Shown here piece by piece: positions 9,389 to 16,686 of a stretch of DNA of 64,000 bases. Each line of letters opens with the position of its first letter. The first letter of the stretch is position 1. The position numbers and the translations under genes were made by a program. The notes beneath the pieces were generated by a model that worked only from the letters and a program-made list of their open reading frames with translations, was not told the origin of the DNA and searched no databases. The stretch comes from Caldisericia bacterium. GTDB taxonomy: Bacteria > Caldisericota > Caldisericia > JAAYUI01. Where the stretch lies: the NCBI GenBank assembly GCA_017999835.1, contig JAGNLA010000001.1:124001-188000 (forward strand). The letters run 5' to 3'.

Positions 9389-10329
9389 TGGGTCTGCTTA
9401 ACATCGGCCTGCGCGAGCAGTTTGTTGACAAGCTTAAGAATCACATCAAATCTGGGCGGATTTCAAACTCCTATTTGTTCGTTGGCGCATCCGAAAGATT
9501 GCCGGTTGAGACTGCTATAGGTTTTGCAAAAGCGTTGAACTGTCTGGAAGTCGCAGAAGATTTTTGTGATACATGTCAAAGCTGTAGAATGACCAACTCA
9601 CGAACCAATCCTGATTTTGCCATCTACACACCTGAAACATCAAAATTCGGTATTCCTTTAGTTAGAAAAATCCAGGAGGACACGGTATCTAGTAACTACA
9701 GCGCCAGATACAGGGTCAATATCCTCACGGCCGTAGAAACCATGACCGTTGAAGCTCAAAACGCTCTTCTCAAAACGCTGGAAGAGGGCAGGAAACAATG
9801 TACAAACATCCTCGTAACAACCTCTCTAGAGCCATTACTCTCAACGATCATAAGCAGATCAATTGCCATAAAACTTCCTCCCCTGTCTGATCAGAAGATT
9901 GAAACAACGCTTATCGAAAACGGAATCTCTGATAATGATGCCAAACTGGAGGCTCAATACTATTCAGGACAAACAAGGACACTTTTGTGGTTGAAGTCAA
10001 ACCCTTATCTGGCAGAGAAAGTTGCCGTGCTGTTAACAAAACCAGAAGGGTTGGATCCAATCTCGATTGTCGAAGCAACATCGGATGAAAATCAGATTAA
10101 TGACATTGTAAGATTTATTGCCGAACTCATTCACAGAGTGAGGCTTAAAAAAACAGGCATCCAGGTCCCTGAAGGATTATTTGGATCGATAATAACAAAT
10201 CTAGCAAAACTCAATGATTTGAGGCTTAATCAAATTGAAACATCATTGAATGAAGTGGAAAGATTATGGAAGATACAAATCAAGAAGCAACAGCTGTTGC
10301 AAATGAAACTGCTTTCAATTCAAAAATAG
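9388..10329 (+). CDS. holB: DNA polymerase III delta-prime subunit
   Basis: This 313-residue clamp-loader subunit belongs to the AAA+ family. As in E. coli delta-prime, the P-loop is degenerate (VGASERLPVETA). A zinc-binding cluster CLEVAEDFCDTCQSC follows. The segment VETMTVEAQNALLKTLEEG and the sensor-like IISRSIAIKLP are typical. The ATG overlaps the darA stop by one base and GGAGG lies upstream. The last 64 bases are shared, in another frame, with the start of ricT. Confidence 0.92.
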   Translation: MGLLNIGLREQFVDKLKNHIKSGRISNSYLFVGASERLPVETAIGFAKALNCLEVAEDFCDTCQSCRMTNSRTNPDFAIYTPETSKFGIPLVRKIQEDTVSSNYSARYRVNILTAVETMTVEAQNALLKTLEEGRKQCTNILVTTSLEPLLSTIISRSIAIKLPPLSDQKIETTLIENGISDNDAKLEAQYYSGQTRTLLWLKSNPYLAEKVAVLLTKPEGLDPISIVEATSDENQINDIVRFIAELIHRVRLKKTGIQVPEGLFGSIITNLAKLNDLRLNQIETSLNEVERLWKIQIKKQQLLQMKLLSIQK

Positions 10330-11300
10330 TTGCAATCAGGTTCAAAGGCAACAACAAACCGGCCTTTTTCAAGAAAGGCGAACTCATACTCAGACAAGGC
10401 GATGCGGTTATTGCGTCAACCGAAAAAGGCATTAACCTCGGCCATGTTACGTTTTGTCCAAAAATGCCCACAGACACAGAAAAGATGGGCACAATCGTAA
10501 GAATGGCCACAGAAGAGGATTTTAAAATTAGCGAAGAGAATGAAGTAATGGCCAAGGAAACGCTCAATGAAGCACAGGGATTGGCCAAAAAACTGAGCCT
10601 CCAAATGCAGTTTCTAGTCTGTTCATACAGCCTAGATAAAAAGACTGTCACTTTGTACTTTATGGCCGAAGGCAGGATCGATTTCCGCGAATTGGTCAGG
10701 GAGCTGGCCAAAAAAGTCCACGCCAGGGTTGAACTTTGGCAGATTGGTCAAAGAGACGAAACGAGGCTTTTTGGCGGTATTGGCCCATGCAACCGAGAAT
10801 ACTGTTGCGCAACTTTCTTTAACTCCCGCGAGTCTGTAACGGTCAAAGACGCTAAAATCCAGAGATTGGATATCAACCCCCAGAAAATAACAGGCATGTG
10901 CGGCAAACTCATGTGTTGTCTCAAGTATGAGGTTGAAACCTACAAAGAATTGACCAAAGACCTCCCAGAGGACAACGAAACTGTTCTCTATAAAGAAGAC
11001 ACGGTCAAGGTACAAAACATCAACCCATTTACGAGAATGGTCACGATAACACTCCCAGACCGTACTGTCATCAATGTCCCGCAAAGCGATATCAAGAGAA
11101 ACTATGAAGGGAACTGGATCCCATGCGAAGGTTCCGAAGAATTGATGTCCCAGCAGAGAGCCAAGAGAGCCAAAGAAGCGCAGGAAGCGGCACAACGCGC
11201 AGCCGCAAACAAAAAAAAGAAGAAACCTCAACAGCCATTCCACGGAGGCGGAAGCAACAACAACGCTAACCAACAACAGAACAAAACGAAAAACAGCTAA
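10266..11300 (+). CDS. ricT: PSP1-domain protein, YaaT/RicT family
   Basis: This is a 344-residue PSP1-domain protein. In Bacillus, RicT (YaaT) works with RicA and RicF in an iron-sulfur complex that affects RNase Y and development; transfer of that role here is inference. Diagnostic cysteines are in GGIGPCNREYCCATFF and TGMCGKLMCCLKYE. The last 60 or so residues are low-complexity Lys/Ala/Gln/Asn-rich and probably disordered. The ATG is preceded by GGAAAG and lies inside holB (64-base overlap). It is the last gene of the operon, followed by a terminator. Confidence 0.9.
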   Translation: MEDTNQEATAVANETAFNSKIVAIRFKGNNKPAFFKKGELILRQGDAVIASTEKGINLGHVTFCPKMPTDTEKMGTIVRMATEEDFKISEENEVMAKETLNEAQGLAKKLSLQMQFLVCSYSLDKKTVTLYFMAEGRIDFRELVRELAKKVHARVELWQIGQRDETRLFGGIGPCNREYCCATFFNSRESVTVKDAKIQRLDINPQKITGMCGKLMCCLKYEVETYKELTKDLPEDNETVLYKEDTVKVQNINPFTRMVTITLPDRTVINVPQSDIKRNYEGNWIPCEGSEELMSQQRAKRAKEAQEAAQRAAANKKKKKPQQPFHGGGSNNNANQQQNKTKNS

Positions 11301-11323
11301 ACCATAAAAGCATAGAATACATA

Positions 11324-11355
11324 AAAAAGCCGGACTAATCAGAGTCCGGCTTTTT
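11324..11355. terminator. Bidirectional intrinsic terminator between ricT and psd
   Basis: A 13-bp perfect inverted repeat has arms at 11324-11336 and 11343-11355 and a 6-base loop. The core is GCCGGACT/AGTCCGGC, flanked by A and T runs that give a U tract on either strand. It lies between two convergent genes and can serve both. Confidence 0.9.
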
Positions 11356-11371
11356 GTTTTTTCCTTGAACG

Positions 11372-12070
11372 TTATTTGATTCTTGCTACGGGCATCACTC
11401 CACCTGTTGTATGGCCTCCTGGCTTTACGAGCACTTCAAAATCATTGCCCCAAAGGAACAGGTCGACTTGCGAACCGCGTTTGATGAAGCTGACTTTCTG
11501 TCCCTGGGTAATGCTGTCTCCCTGTTTTACAAAACAATCGATCTTGTTTACAACAATGTCGGCAATCTCGACCATTGCAATTTTGCATCTGTCATTTTCG
11601 ATAAAAATTGTGTTCCTCTCATTCTCGAGCTGGTATTTAGCGCCTAGCATGTTCACTGCCCTGCGCAGCCAGCAGAACTGGATGTATTCCCACATGTCAA
11701 CCATCGGCAGGTTGAGCTTTGCATTGAAGTAGGAGATTTTTGAAACCTTGCCTGACATCGGTGCATAATTGAAATGAACATCGAAAGGCGACATGTATAT
11801 CCCAATCAGGATGCCTTCTGTTGGAGCGTCATCCTTTGAGATCTCTGTGACGTGAATTCTTTTGCCAAGTTTGTCGGCAAAAACCTCGCCACCTTTGACT
11901 TCCTTGACGTACATTACTCTGCCATCACACGGAGCGATTATCAAGTTTGGGTCACCAGGAGCCACTCTTTTGGGATCTCTAAAGAAGAAAATGTTCCTTT
12001 TCCAGTGGAAATAGAACCACACTAACCCAGCAAAACCAAGACAACCAAGACCTATCCAGATAAATATCAA
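11372..12070 (-). CDS. psd: Phosphatidylserine decarboxylase family proenzyme
   Basis: This 232-residue membrane-associated pyruvoyl enzyme makes phosphatidylethanolamine (or a related lipid) from the serine lipid. An N-terminal hydrophobic segment is followed by FFRDP and SPFDVHFNYAP, both family signatures. The self-cleavage site is read as RGSQ near the C-terminus, where GST is more usual; the Gly-Ser that yields the pyruvoyl group is kept. The start is TTG at 12068-12070, because AGGAGG lies 5 bases upstream. The TTG overlaps the TGA of the small upstream gene (TTGA). Confidence 0.88.
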   Translation of the reverse strand: MIFIWIGLGCLGFAGLVWFYFHWKRNIFFFRDPKRVAPGDPNLIIAPCDGRVMYVKEVKGGEVFADKLGKRIHVTEISKDDAPTEGILIGIYMSPFDVHFNYAPMSGKVSKISYFNAKLNLPMVDMWEYIQFCWLRRAVNMLGAKYQLENERNTIFIENDRCKIAMVEIADIVVNKIDCFVKQGDSITQGQKVSFIKRGSQVDLFLWGNDFEVLVKPGGHTTGGVMPVARIK

Positions 12071-12231
12071 GCTTTCCTCCTCTTGTTTGTGAGGGCATAG
12101 ATGAGCCAAACGATACCACCAAGAATGAAAGTCCCGAAAAACCAGATGACAAACTGGATTATGACCGTTACAACAACACCCAGTAGCCCGCCAAGACTGC
12201 CAATAATCTTGCCGATTATTGCTTCAATCAT
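12067..12231 (-). CDS. Small hydrophobic membrane protein, 54 aa
   Basis: This gene is too short for most callers. The ATG at 12229-12231 has GGAG seven to ten bases upstream and follows directly on the stop of the GCS2-like gene. The stop overlaps the psd start. The product starts MIEAIIGKIIG, has a glycine-rich first half, a hydrophobic core rich in Val/Ile/Phe/Trp (about residues 18-47), and a positive tail NKRRKA. One long or two short membrane helices fit. I do not recognise a family. Tight coupling on both sides supports a real gene that works with psd. Confidence 0.75.
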   Translation of the reverse strand: MIEAIIGKIIGSLGGLLGVVVTVIIQFVIWFFGTFILGGIVWLIYALTNKRRKA

Positions 12232-13212
12232 CTATTTCTCCTTCAGCCATTTGTATGTGATGTATGGAAATTTTGGAGCGTAGTATCCAAGGAAACCCGC
12301 TGCAGGTTGTAGAAATTTATTTACAAAAGCTGAATGCTTTGGAAGTTCGTAATCGCATCCTCGGTAGAGTTTGTCCATGTGCCTGTAGGCTCCTAGAAGG
12401 CCTTTTTTTTGATAGATGTTCCATGTTGCGTCCGATTGGGTGATTGTGAACAGTTCATGCGGCAAATCGGTCATATTTGAGAGTTCTTTCCAGAGGGCCT
12501 CTGTGTCATCGTCGAGGCCATTTTTGATAACGTTAGCCCTGATCCTGGCGTAGTTTGGAAGGTCAAGCGGAAATCTGTTTTTCAAATTGCAGATGGCAAC
12601 AACACAATCGAGTAGGAATCTTATTCTGCTTGTGCATGGCACCGGATCGAGGGCACGTAGTTCGATCGTGCCCAAGCGTTTGCTGATGATAATATCCTGG
12701 AATCGAAGTTTTCGGTCACCTGTCAGAGCACCGGTCGCATAGCCGACAGCACACCTGTAAGATTGTCCCCAACGCTCAAGGTTTCTCATTGGAGAGTTTG
12801 CACACAACAGCATGAGCAGCGGCATGAAATGAGCCAGGTTGTCATAGGCTTTTTCAATGTCATCCATACCACCGACATGAACCTGCAGCGCAGCAACGTT
12901 GGTTGGGGTGTCGATTTGAAGAAGGTGTCCACAGGCAACCACATAGCCTTCAACCACTGAAAGCAGTTCTTGCCTTAGTCTTCGTAGATCTGAAACCGCG
13001 TGTTCCGGGCTGTGGCATATGTCTGTTGCAATCTCAACCGCGCTCATCATGCCGTACTTCAAATCCTTGCCACGGGCAAAGTTTGATGCTGTCAGTCTGA
13101 AGTTGCGTCTCGGATTTCTCCACAACAGCTTTGACAAATAGTACAATGATCGTGTCGTAGGCAACAGCGGTTCAGTGACAAAAACTTCTTCTTCGATTCC
13201 AAGAGTAATCAA
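12232..13212 (-). CDS. Glutamate-cysteine ligase type 2-like (YbdK/GCS2) carboxylate-amine ligase
   Basis: This is a 326-residue ATP-dependent ligase of the GCS2 family. It opens with the family signature LGIEEEVFVTEP, and later shows QVHVGG and TIELRALDPVPC, which match the substrate and metal regions. Family members join glutamate to cysteine or other amines; the substrate here is unknown. The start is TTG, overlapping the ribU stop as TTGA. The cluster with a riboflavin transporter, a small membrane protein and psd does not suggest glutathione synthesis. Confidence 0.82.
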   Translation of the reverse strand: MITLGIEEEVFVTEPLLPTTRSLYYLSKLLWRNPRRNFRLTASNFARGKDLKYGMMSAVEIATDICHSPEHAVSDLRRLRQELLSVVEGYVVACGHLLQIDTPTNVAALQVHVGGMDDIEKAYDNLAHFMPLLMLLCANSPMRNLERWGQSYRCAVGYATGALTGDRKLRFQDIIISKRLGTIELRALDPVPCTSRIRFLLDCVVAICNLKNRFPLDLPNYARIRANVIKNGLDDDTEALWKELSNMTDLPHELFTITQSDATWNIYQKKGLLGAYRHMDKLYRGCDYELPKHSAFVNKFLQPAAGFLGYYAPKFPYITYKWLKEK

Positions 13213-13757
13213 TTGTTATTCAACCATCTTTCGTAGGCTTCGTACAGTGGCCCGGTTATCACCCCGGAGACAACCCCCTGGGTGATATTAAACGGGATTG
13301 AGCTGGCATAGACAAACAACATTGACGCCTGGGCATCCGGGAAAAAGCTTGACCACCAGAATTTCATGGCAATAAAGTTTGAAGGAACCATGATCAATGC
13401 TCTTGCTACAACTCCACAAATGATTGCAATCATAAGCCAAAGCCATTTTTTCGGGCTGTCCTTGAATTGCCTGAAAATCATTGAAACCACTACGACCATT
13501 GTTCCGACTGCAATAAAGTTCATTGCGTGACCAATTGGTTCTGGCTCTACAAACAAAAAGTGGAGCAAAACCTTGACGCCAGTAATTAACAAACCTACAA
13601 GCGGGCCAAACAACATTCCTCCGAGAATGCAGAAAAATTCGGAAAAATCGAATTTCAGCCAAGGGCTAAAAGGAGATACGACTTGCAGCACATAACCAAC
13701 AAAAGCAAAAGCCATCAACATCGCAATCGTAACCAAATTCTTCGTCGTTTTCGTCAT
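13209..13757 (-). CDS. ribU: Riboflavin ECF transporter substrate-binding subunit RibU
   Basis: This 182-residue protein has about six membrane helices and the RibU signature of a long hydrophobic first segment followed by PWLKFDFSEFFCILGGMLFG. It captures riboflavin and docks on shared EcfT/EcfA subunits, which are not in the window. An FMN riboswitch immediately upstream confirms the substrate. The ATG at 13755-13757 has AAAGGAA upstream; the longer open frame to 13814 would run into the riboswitch and is rejected. Confidence 0.93.
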   Translation of the reverse strand: MTKTTKNLVTIAMLMAFAFVGYVLQVVSPFSPWLKFDFSEFFCILGGMLFGPLVGLLITGVKVLLHFLFVEPEPIGHAMNFIAVGTMVVVVSMIFRQFKDSPKKWLWLMIAIICGVVARALIMVPSNFIAMKFWWSSFFPDAQASMLFVYASSIPFNITQGVVSGVITGPLYEAYERWLNNN

Positions 13758-13802
13758 AATATTCCTTTCCGCCTTTCGGGTGCAAAAATATGCGGAAGGA
13801 CA

Positions 13803-13917
13803 ACCTTCTTCCATCCGGACTTTAACCGTCGGCCCCTGAATTGCACAGGATCTGCAGACTCATGTCTGCTCGCGGGCTTTACCGCCGATTGGGAATTTCA
13901 CCCAACCCCGAAGGCAA
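13803..13917 (-). ncRNA. FMN riboswitch (RFN element)
   Basis: The minus strand carries the RFN consensus in order. CTTCGGGG leads, then GGGTGAAATTCCCAATCGG and CGGTAAAGCCCGCGAGC, a variable hairpin with arms GCAGAC and GTCTGC, then ATTCAGGGGCCGACGGT, and finally AGTCCGGATGGAAGAAGG. P1 can form between CCTTC and GAAGG. It lies in the ribU leader about 45 bases before the start. FMN binding should repress the ribU gene. Confidence 0.95.
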
Positions 13918-13922
13918 ATGGA

Positions 13923-13951
13923 ATGTTATTTTATTTTGTCCAGGAAATCAA
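13923..13951 (-). promoter_or_regulatory. Possible promoter for the FMN riboswitch-ribU unit
   Basis: TTGATT (13946-13951) and TAACAT (13923-13928) on the minus strand are 17 bases apart, inside the last codons of btuD. The predicted start of transcription is close to 13916, which is the 5' edge of the riboswitch. Read-through from the B12 operon remains possible. Confidence 0.5.
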
Positions 13952-14627
13952 GCCCGAACAGCTTTTTGACAAGCGGTTTTTCATCAAGTAGCTCAACGCT
14001 GCCTGATCGCAAAACACTACCTTCATTTATCAAGATCACCCTGTCACAATAATGCCTGGCGATATCAATATCATGGATAATCGCTAGAGCCATCGAACCA
14101 TCTGTCAGTCTGGATTTTATGTCTATGAGCATCTTGTGCTTGTAGGCAAGGTCAAGGTGAGAAGTTGGCTCATCGAGGAGGTAAAGTCTTGGTTTTTTTA
14201 TTGCAGCCTGAGCCAGAGTCGCTCTCTGATACTGTCCGTCTGACACCTCGGAGACTGGTTTGTTCTGGATCTCTGTCAGGTTAAAGTCATCAATGGTTTT
14301 TTCGAGAAGTTCGGGATTAGGTTGCAACAATCCAAGACCAACAAAATCTTTTATACTGAACCATATTCCAGAGGGTTTTGTGGTTTTTTGGACAGCAACC
14401 AGGCTAGACACATCATCGGCATTCATCTTGAGCAAATCCTTGCCGTCAAGAAGGATTTGTCCTGACCTGACAGTCGATATCCTGAAAAAAGACCTGATAA
14501 GCGTGGATTTCCCTGAACCATTGGGACCAAGTACTCCAACAAGCAAGCCATCATCGACAGCAAAACTGACATCATGCAACACCCCATCTTTGCCGTACCC
14601 TGCACTAAGATTTCTTACTTCAAGCAT
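13926..14627 (-). CDS. btuD: ABC transporter ATPase, BtuD/FecE type
   Basis: This 233-residue ATPase energises import by the adjacent permease. Visible motifs are the Walker A GPNGSGKST, the signature VSDGQYQRATLAQA (a variant of LSGGQ), the Walker B YLLDEPTSHLD, and a switch histidine in IIHDID. The start is ATG at 14625-14627, which gives the usual MLEVRNLSAGYG opening and overlaps the permease end by 8 bases. Control by the cobalamin riboswitch makes corrinoid the likely cargo. Confidence 0.88.
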   Translation of the reverse strand: MLEVRNLSAGYGKDGVLHDVSFAVDDGLLVGVLGPNGSGKSTLIRSFFRISTVRSGQILLDGKDLLKMNADDVSSLVAVQKTTKPSGIWFSIKDFVGLGLLQPNPELLEKTIDDFNLTEIQNKPVSEVSDGQYQRATLAQAAIKKPRLYLLDEPTSHLDLAYKHKMLIDIKSRLTDGSMALAIIHDIDIARHYCDRVILINEGSVLRSGSVELLDEKPLVKKLFGLDFLDKIK

Positions 14628-15609
14628 CAGTGACTCTCCGTGCAAGCAGGTAGATGAAGAAACCTCCACCAACAAGGCTCATGATGACCTGAGCTGGAAT
14701 CTCCTGGTATGGAACAATCACTCTTCCAATCAAATCTGTTAGGAGCAAAACAATAGCACCGGCTATCATCGAGGCTGGAATCATGTTTTTGGAGTTTGAA
14801 CCAAACATTTTCCTGCAAAAATGAGGAATAATGAGACCGACAAAGCCAATAATTCCAGCGGTTGCAACCGCTGAACCAGTCAGCACAGCAACTAGGAGAA
14901 ACATCACTATCCTAAGTTTTTTGGGATTGATGCCCAGATAGATCGATGCCTCGTCTCCGAGCAGGTAAATGTCCATTTTTCTTTTCAGATATGGGAGAAA
15001 CGGGAGCACAACAAGAATAGAAACAAGCAAAACAGTGGCGCCTGTCCAGTTGGCAGTCTTGATGCCGTTCCAGCTCCAAAACGTAGATTTGTTTAGAATA
15101 TCTCTGCCAACCATAACGATGAGGTAATTGAAACCGGACAGCACAAATGAGAGAGCAATACCGGCAAGAACCAGCTTTGCACCAGATCCGCCTACTCTTC
15201 CTGAGATTGCCCAGATAACGATCGTGCTTGCCCATGCACCAAGGAAAGCTGCCACAGACAAGGAGGAAACTCCAAGAATGCTCAGTGTTGCGCCTGTCAG
15301 CAAAGTCAGGTTCACACCAAACATCGCCCCTGAGGCAATGCCGGCCACGTACGGATCGGCAAGGTCATTTCTAAACAGCGTTTGTGACAGATATCCGGCA
15401 AGCCCCAACGCTGCGCCAGTCAGACAGGCAATCACGTCCTGGGGTAACCGCAACCCAATGACAATTCTGCCCACAACATCCGAGTTTTCGCCCGTAAAAA
15501 TCCACTTGAAAACGTCTACCGGGCCAACACCAGAAGAGCCAAAGACCAAGGCTGCGGCAAACAACAGACCCAGTAAACCAAGAAATAACGGTATTTTGTT
15601 GTCTTTCAA
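14620..15609 (-). CDS. btuC: ABC transporter permease, BtuC/FecCD family
   Basis: This 329-residue membrane permease has about ten hydrophobic helices. Family signatures include GLRLPQDVIACLTGAALGLAG, here seen as GLRLPQD and LTGAALGLAGY. Near the end GIIGFVGLIIPHFCR is the conserved coupling region. The start is TTG at 15607-15609, overlapping the btuF stop (TTGA). It transports the ligand delivered by BtuF, probably a corrinoid. Confidence 0.9.
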   Translation of the reverse strand: MKDNKIPLFLGLLGLLFAAALVFGSSGVGPVDVFKWIFTGENSDVVGRIVIGLRLPQDVIACLTGAALGLAGYLSQTLFRNDLADPYVAGIASGAMFGVNLTLLTGATLSILGVSSLSVAAFLGAWASTIVIWAISGRVGGSGAKLVLAGIALSFVLSGFNYLIVMVGRDILNKSTFWSWNGIKTANWTGATVLLVSILVVLPFLPYLKRKMDIYLLGDEASIYLGINPKKLRIVMFLLVAVLTGSAVATAGIIGFVGLIIPHFCRKMFGSNSKNMIPASMIAGAIVLLLTDLIGRVIVPYQEIPAQVIMSLVGGGFFIYLLARRVTDA

Positions 15610-16466
15610 CGGTTGATTTCGTTATCCAGTTGCTTTATTGCATCGATTATTCGTGGACCAGGACGGCTCATAATGTCTTCATCGATAGCAAATATTTTAT
15701 TGTCTTTTACGGCTTTTAGAATGTCAAACCCTTTTCTGGACTTAAATTCTTCAACTGCTGTACTACTTTTTGTTGGGATAACGACAACATCAGGATTCAG
15801 CTTGATAAGCGCTTCATCTGTTGTTGTTGGGTAAGCACCTTCCAGGCTGTCACCAAGATTTGTTCCACCTACCCATTTTATCACATCTGAGCCAAATGTG
15901 TCTTTGCCAAACGTCGTTGGAGGACTATTCCATATTTCTATATAAACAATCTTGCCGGTGGATTCAGTCCTTTTGTAGGTCTCCAAATCAGCGTTTAAAG
16001 ATTCTGTTTTATCGGGCACACCACATATGAGAGCAATCCTTTTGATTGTATCGATTATTCCATCAACGGTATTTGGGTCAAATGCGGCTACATTGAGCCC
16101 CATTGATTGAAGCTTTTCAACAAACTCGAGAGAAATCATCCTGTTTGCAACAACCAGATCTGGTCTCATGGCAACAATTTTTTCGATGGAAAAAGTTGTG
16201 ACATCACCAATACTTGGAACCTTTTCTACTTCGGGTGGATAGTTGCAGTAATTTGAACGCCCGATAAGTCTGCCCTCCAAGCCAAGAAAGCAGAGTATTT
16301 CGGTGGTATTGGGGGTCAAAGATATGATTCTTTGAGGGCTATAACCAACTTTGATTTGATGACCCAGATCGTCGTTGATTGTAATGTCTGATGGACCAGA
16401 AGTTTGTTGACCACAACCGACAGCAAGCATGACTGCAGCCAAAACCAATAGAAGAGTTCTCTTCAT
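15606..16466 (-). CDS. btuF: Cobalamin-binding periplasmic/lipoprotein component, BtuF-like
   Basis: This 286-residue solute-binding protein has a lipoprotein signal: basic start, hydrophobic core and a lipobox ending in VGC at about residue 18. The body is of the TroA/BtuF fold, with PQRIISLTPNTTEILCFLG and SIGDVTTFSIEKI. The cobalamin riboswitch upstream points to corrinoid rather than siderophore. A GAGGAGG site lies 5 bases before the ATG. It is first in the btuFCD operon. Confidence 0.9.
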   Translation of the reverse strand: MKRTLLLVLAAVMLAVGCGQQTSGPSDITINDDLGHQIKVGYSPQRIISLTPNTTEILCFLGLEGRLIGRSNYCNYPPEVEKVPSIGDVTTFSIEKIVAMRPDLVVANRMISLEFVEKLQSMGLNVAAFDPNTVDGIIDTIKRIALICGVPDKTESLNADLETYKRTESTGKIVYIEIWNSPPTTFGKDTFGSDVIKWVGGTNLGDSLEGAYPTTTDEALIKLNPDVVVIPTKSSTAVEEFKSRKGFDILKAVKDNKIFAIDEDIMSRPGPRIIDAIKQLDNEINR

Positions 16467-16493
16467 TTCATCCTCCTCGGGATATTTTCTTGT

Positions 16494-16630
16494 CCAGCCA
16501 AGGTCTCCTGGCTTGACAGACCTGGTGCGCTCAAAGCCTTCCCAGAAAAACCCAGTGGTTTTGAACTGATCTTGTCTGTCTACAGTGGCGGGACCGCTCC
16601 GGATTCTACCGGATTCCCTTTTGCTGGCAT
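16494..16630 (-). ncRNA. Cobalamin riboswitch (B12 element)
   Basis: On the minus strand the consensus parts appear in order: ATGCCAGCAAAAGGGAATCC, CGGAGCGGTCCCGCCACTGT, then GGGAAGGC, and the B12 box AGCCAGGAGACCTTGGCT at 16496-16513. It ends 27 bases before the btuF start codon. Adenosylcobalamin-type ligands should shut off btuFCD. Confidence 0.95.
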
Positions 16631-16634
16631 CTCC

Positions 16635-16662
16635 AGTTTAAATCAGAGGGTTTGCCTGTCAA
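16635..16662 (-). promoter_or_regulatory. Promoter of the B12 riboswitch-btuFCD unit
   Basis: TTGACA (16657-16662) and TAAACT (16635-16640) on the minus strand are separated by 16 bases. The predicted start near 16628 coincides with the 5' end of the riboswitch. Its -35 box touches the -35 box of the divergent radA promoter. Confidence 0.65.
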
Positions 16663-16680
16663 TAGAATGTTTGATACAAC
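16652..16680 (+). promoter_or_regulatory. Promoter of radA
   Basis: TTGCCT (16652-16657) and TACAAC (16675-16680) are 17 bases apart. Only 6 bases lie between the -10 box and the ATG, and no Shine-Dalgarno exists, so a leaderless mRNA is predicted. Confidence 0.55.
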
Positions 16681-16686
16681 TATCCC

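Noticed and set aside
13860-13880. GCAGAC/GTCTGC hairpin as a btuD terminator
   Set aside because: It is the variable hairpin of the FMN riboswitch and has no U tract.
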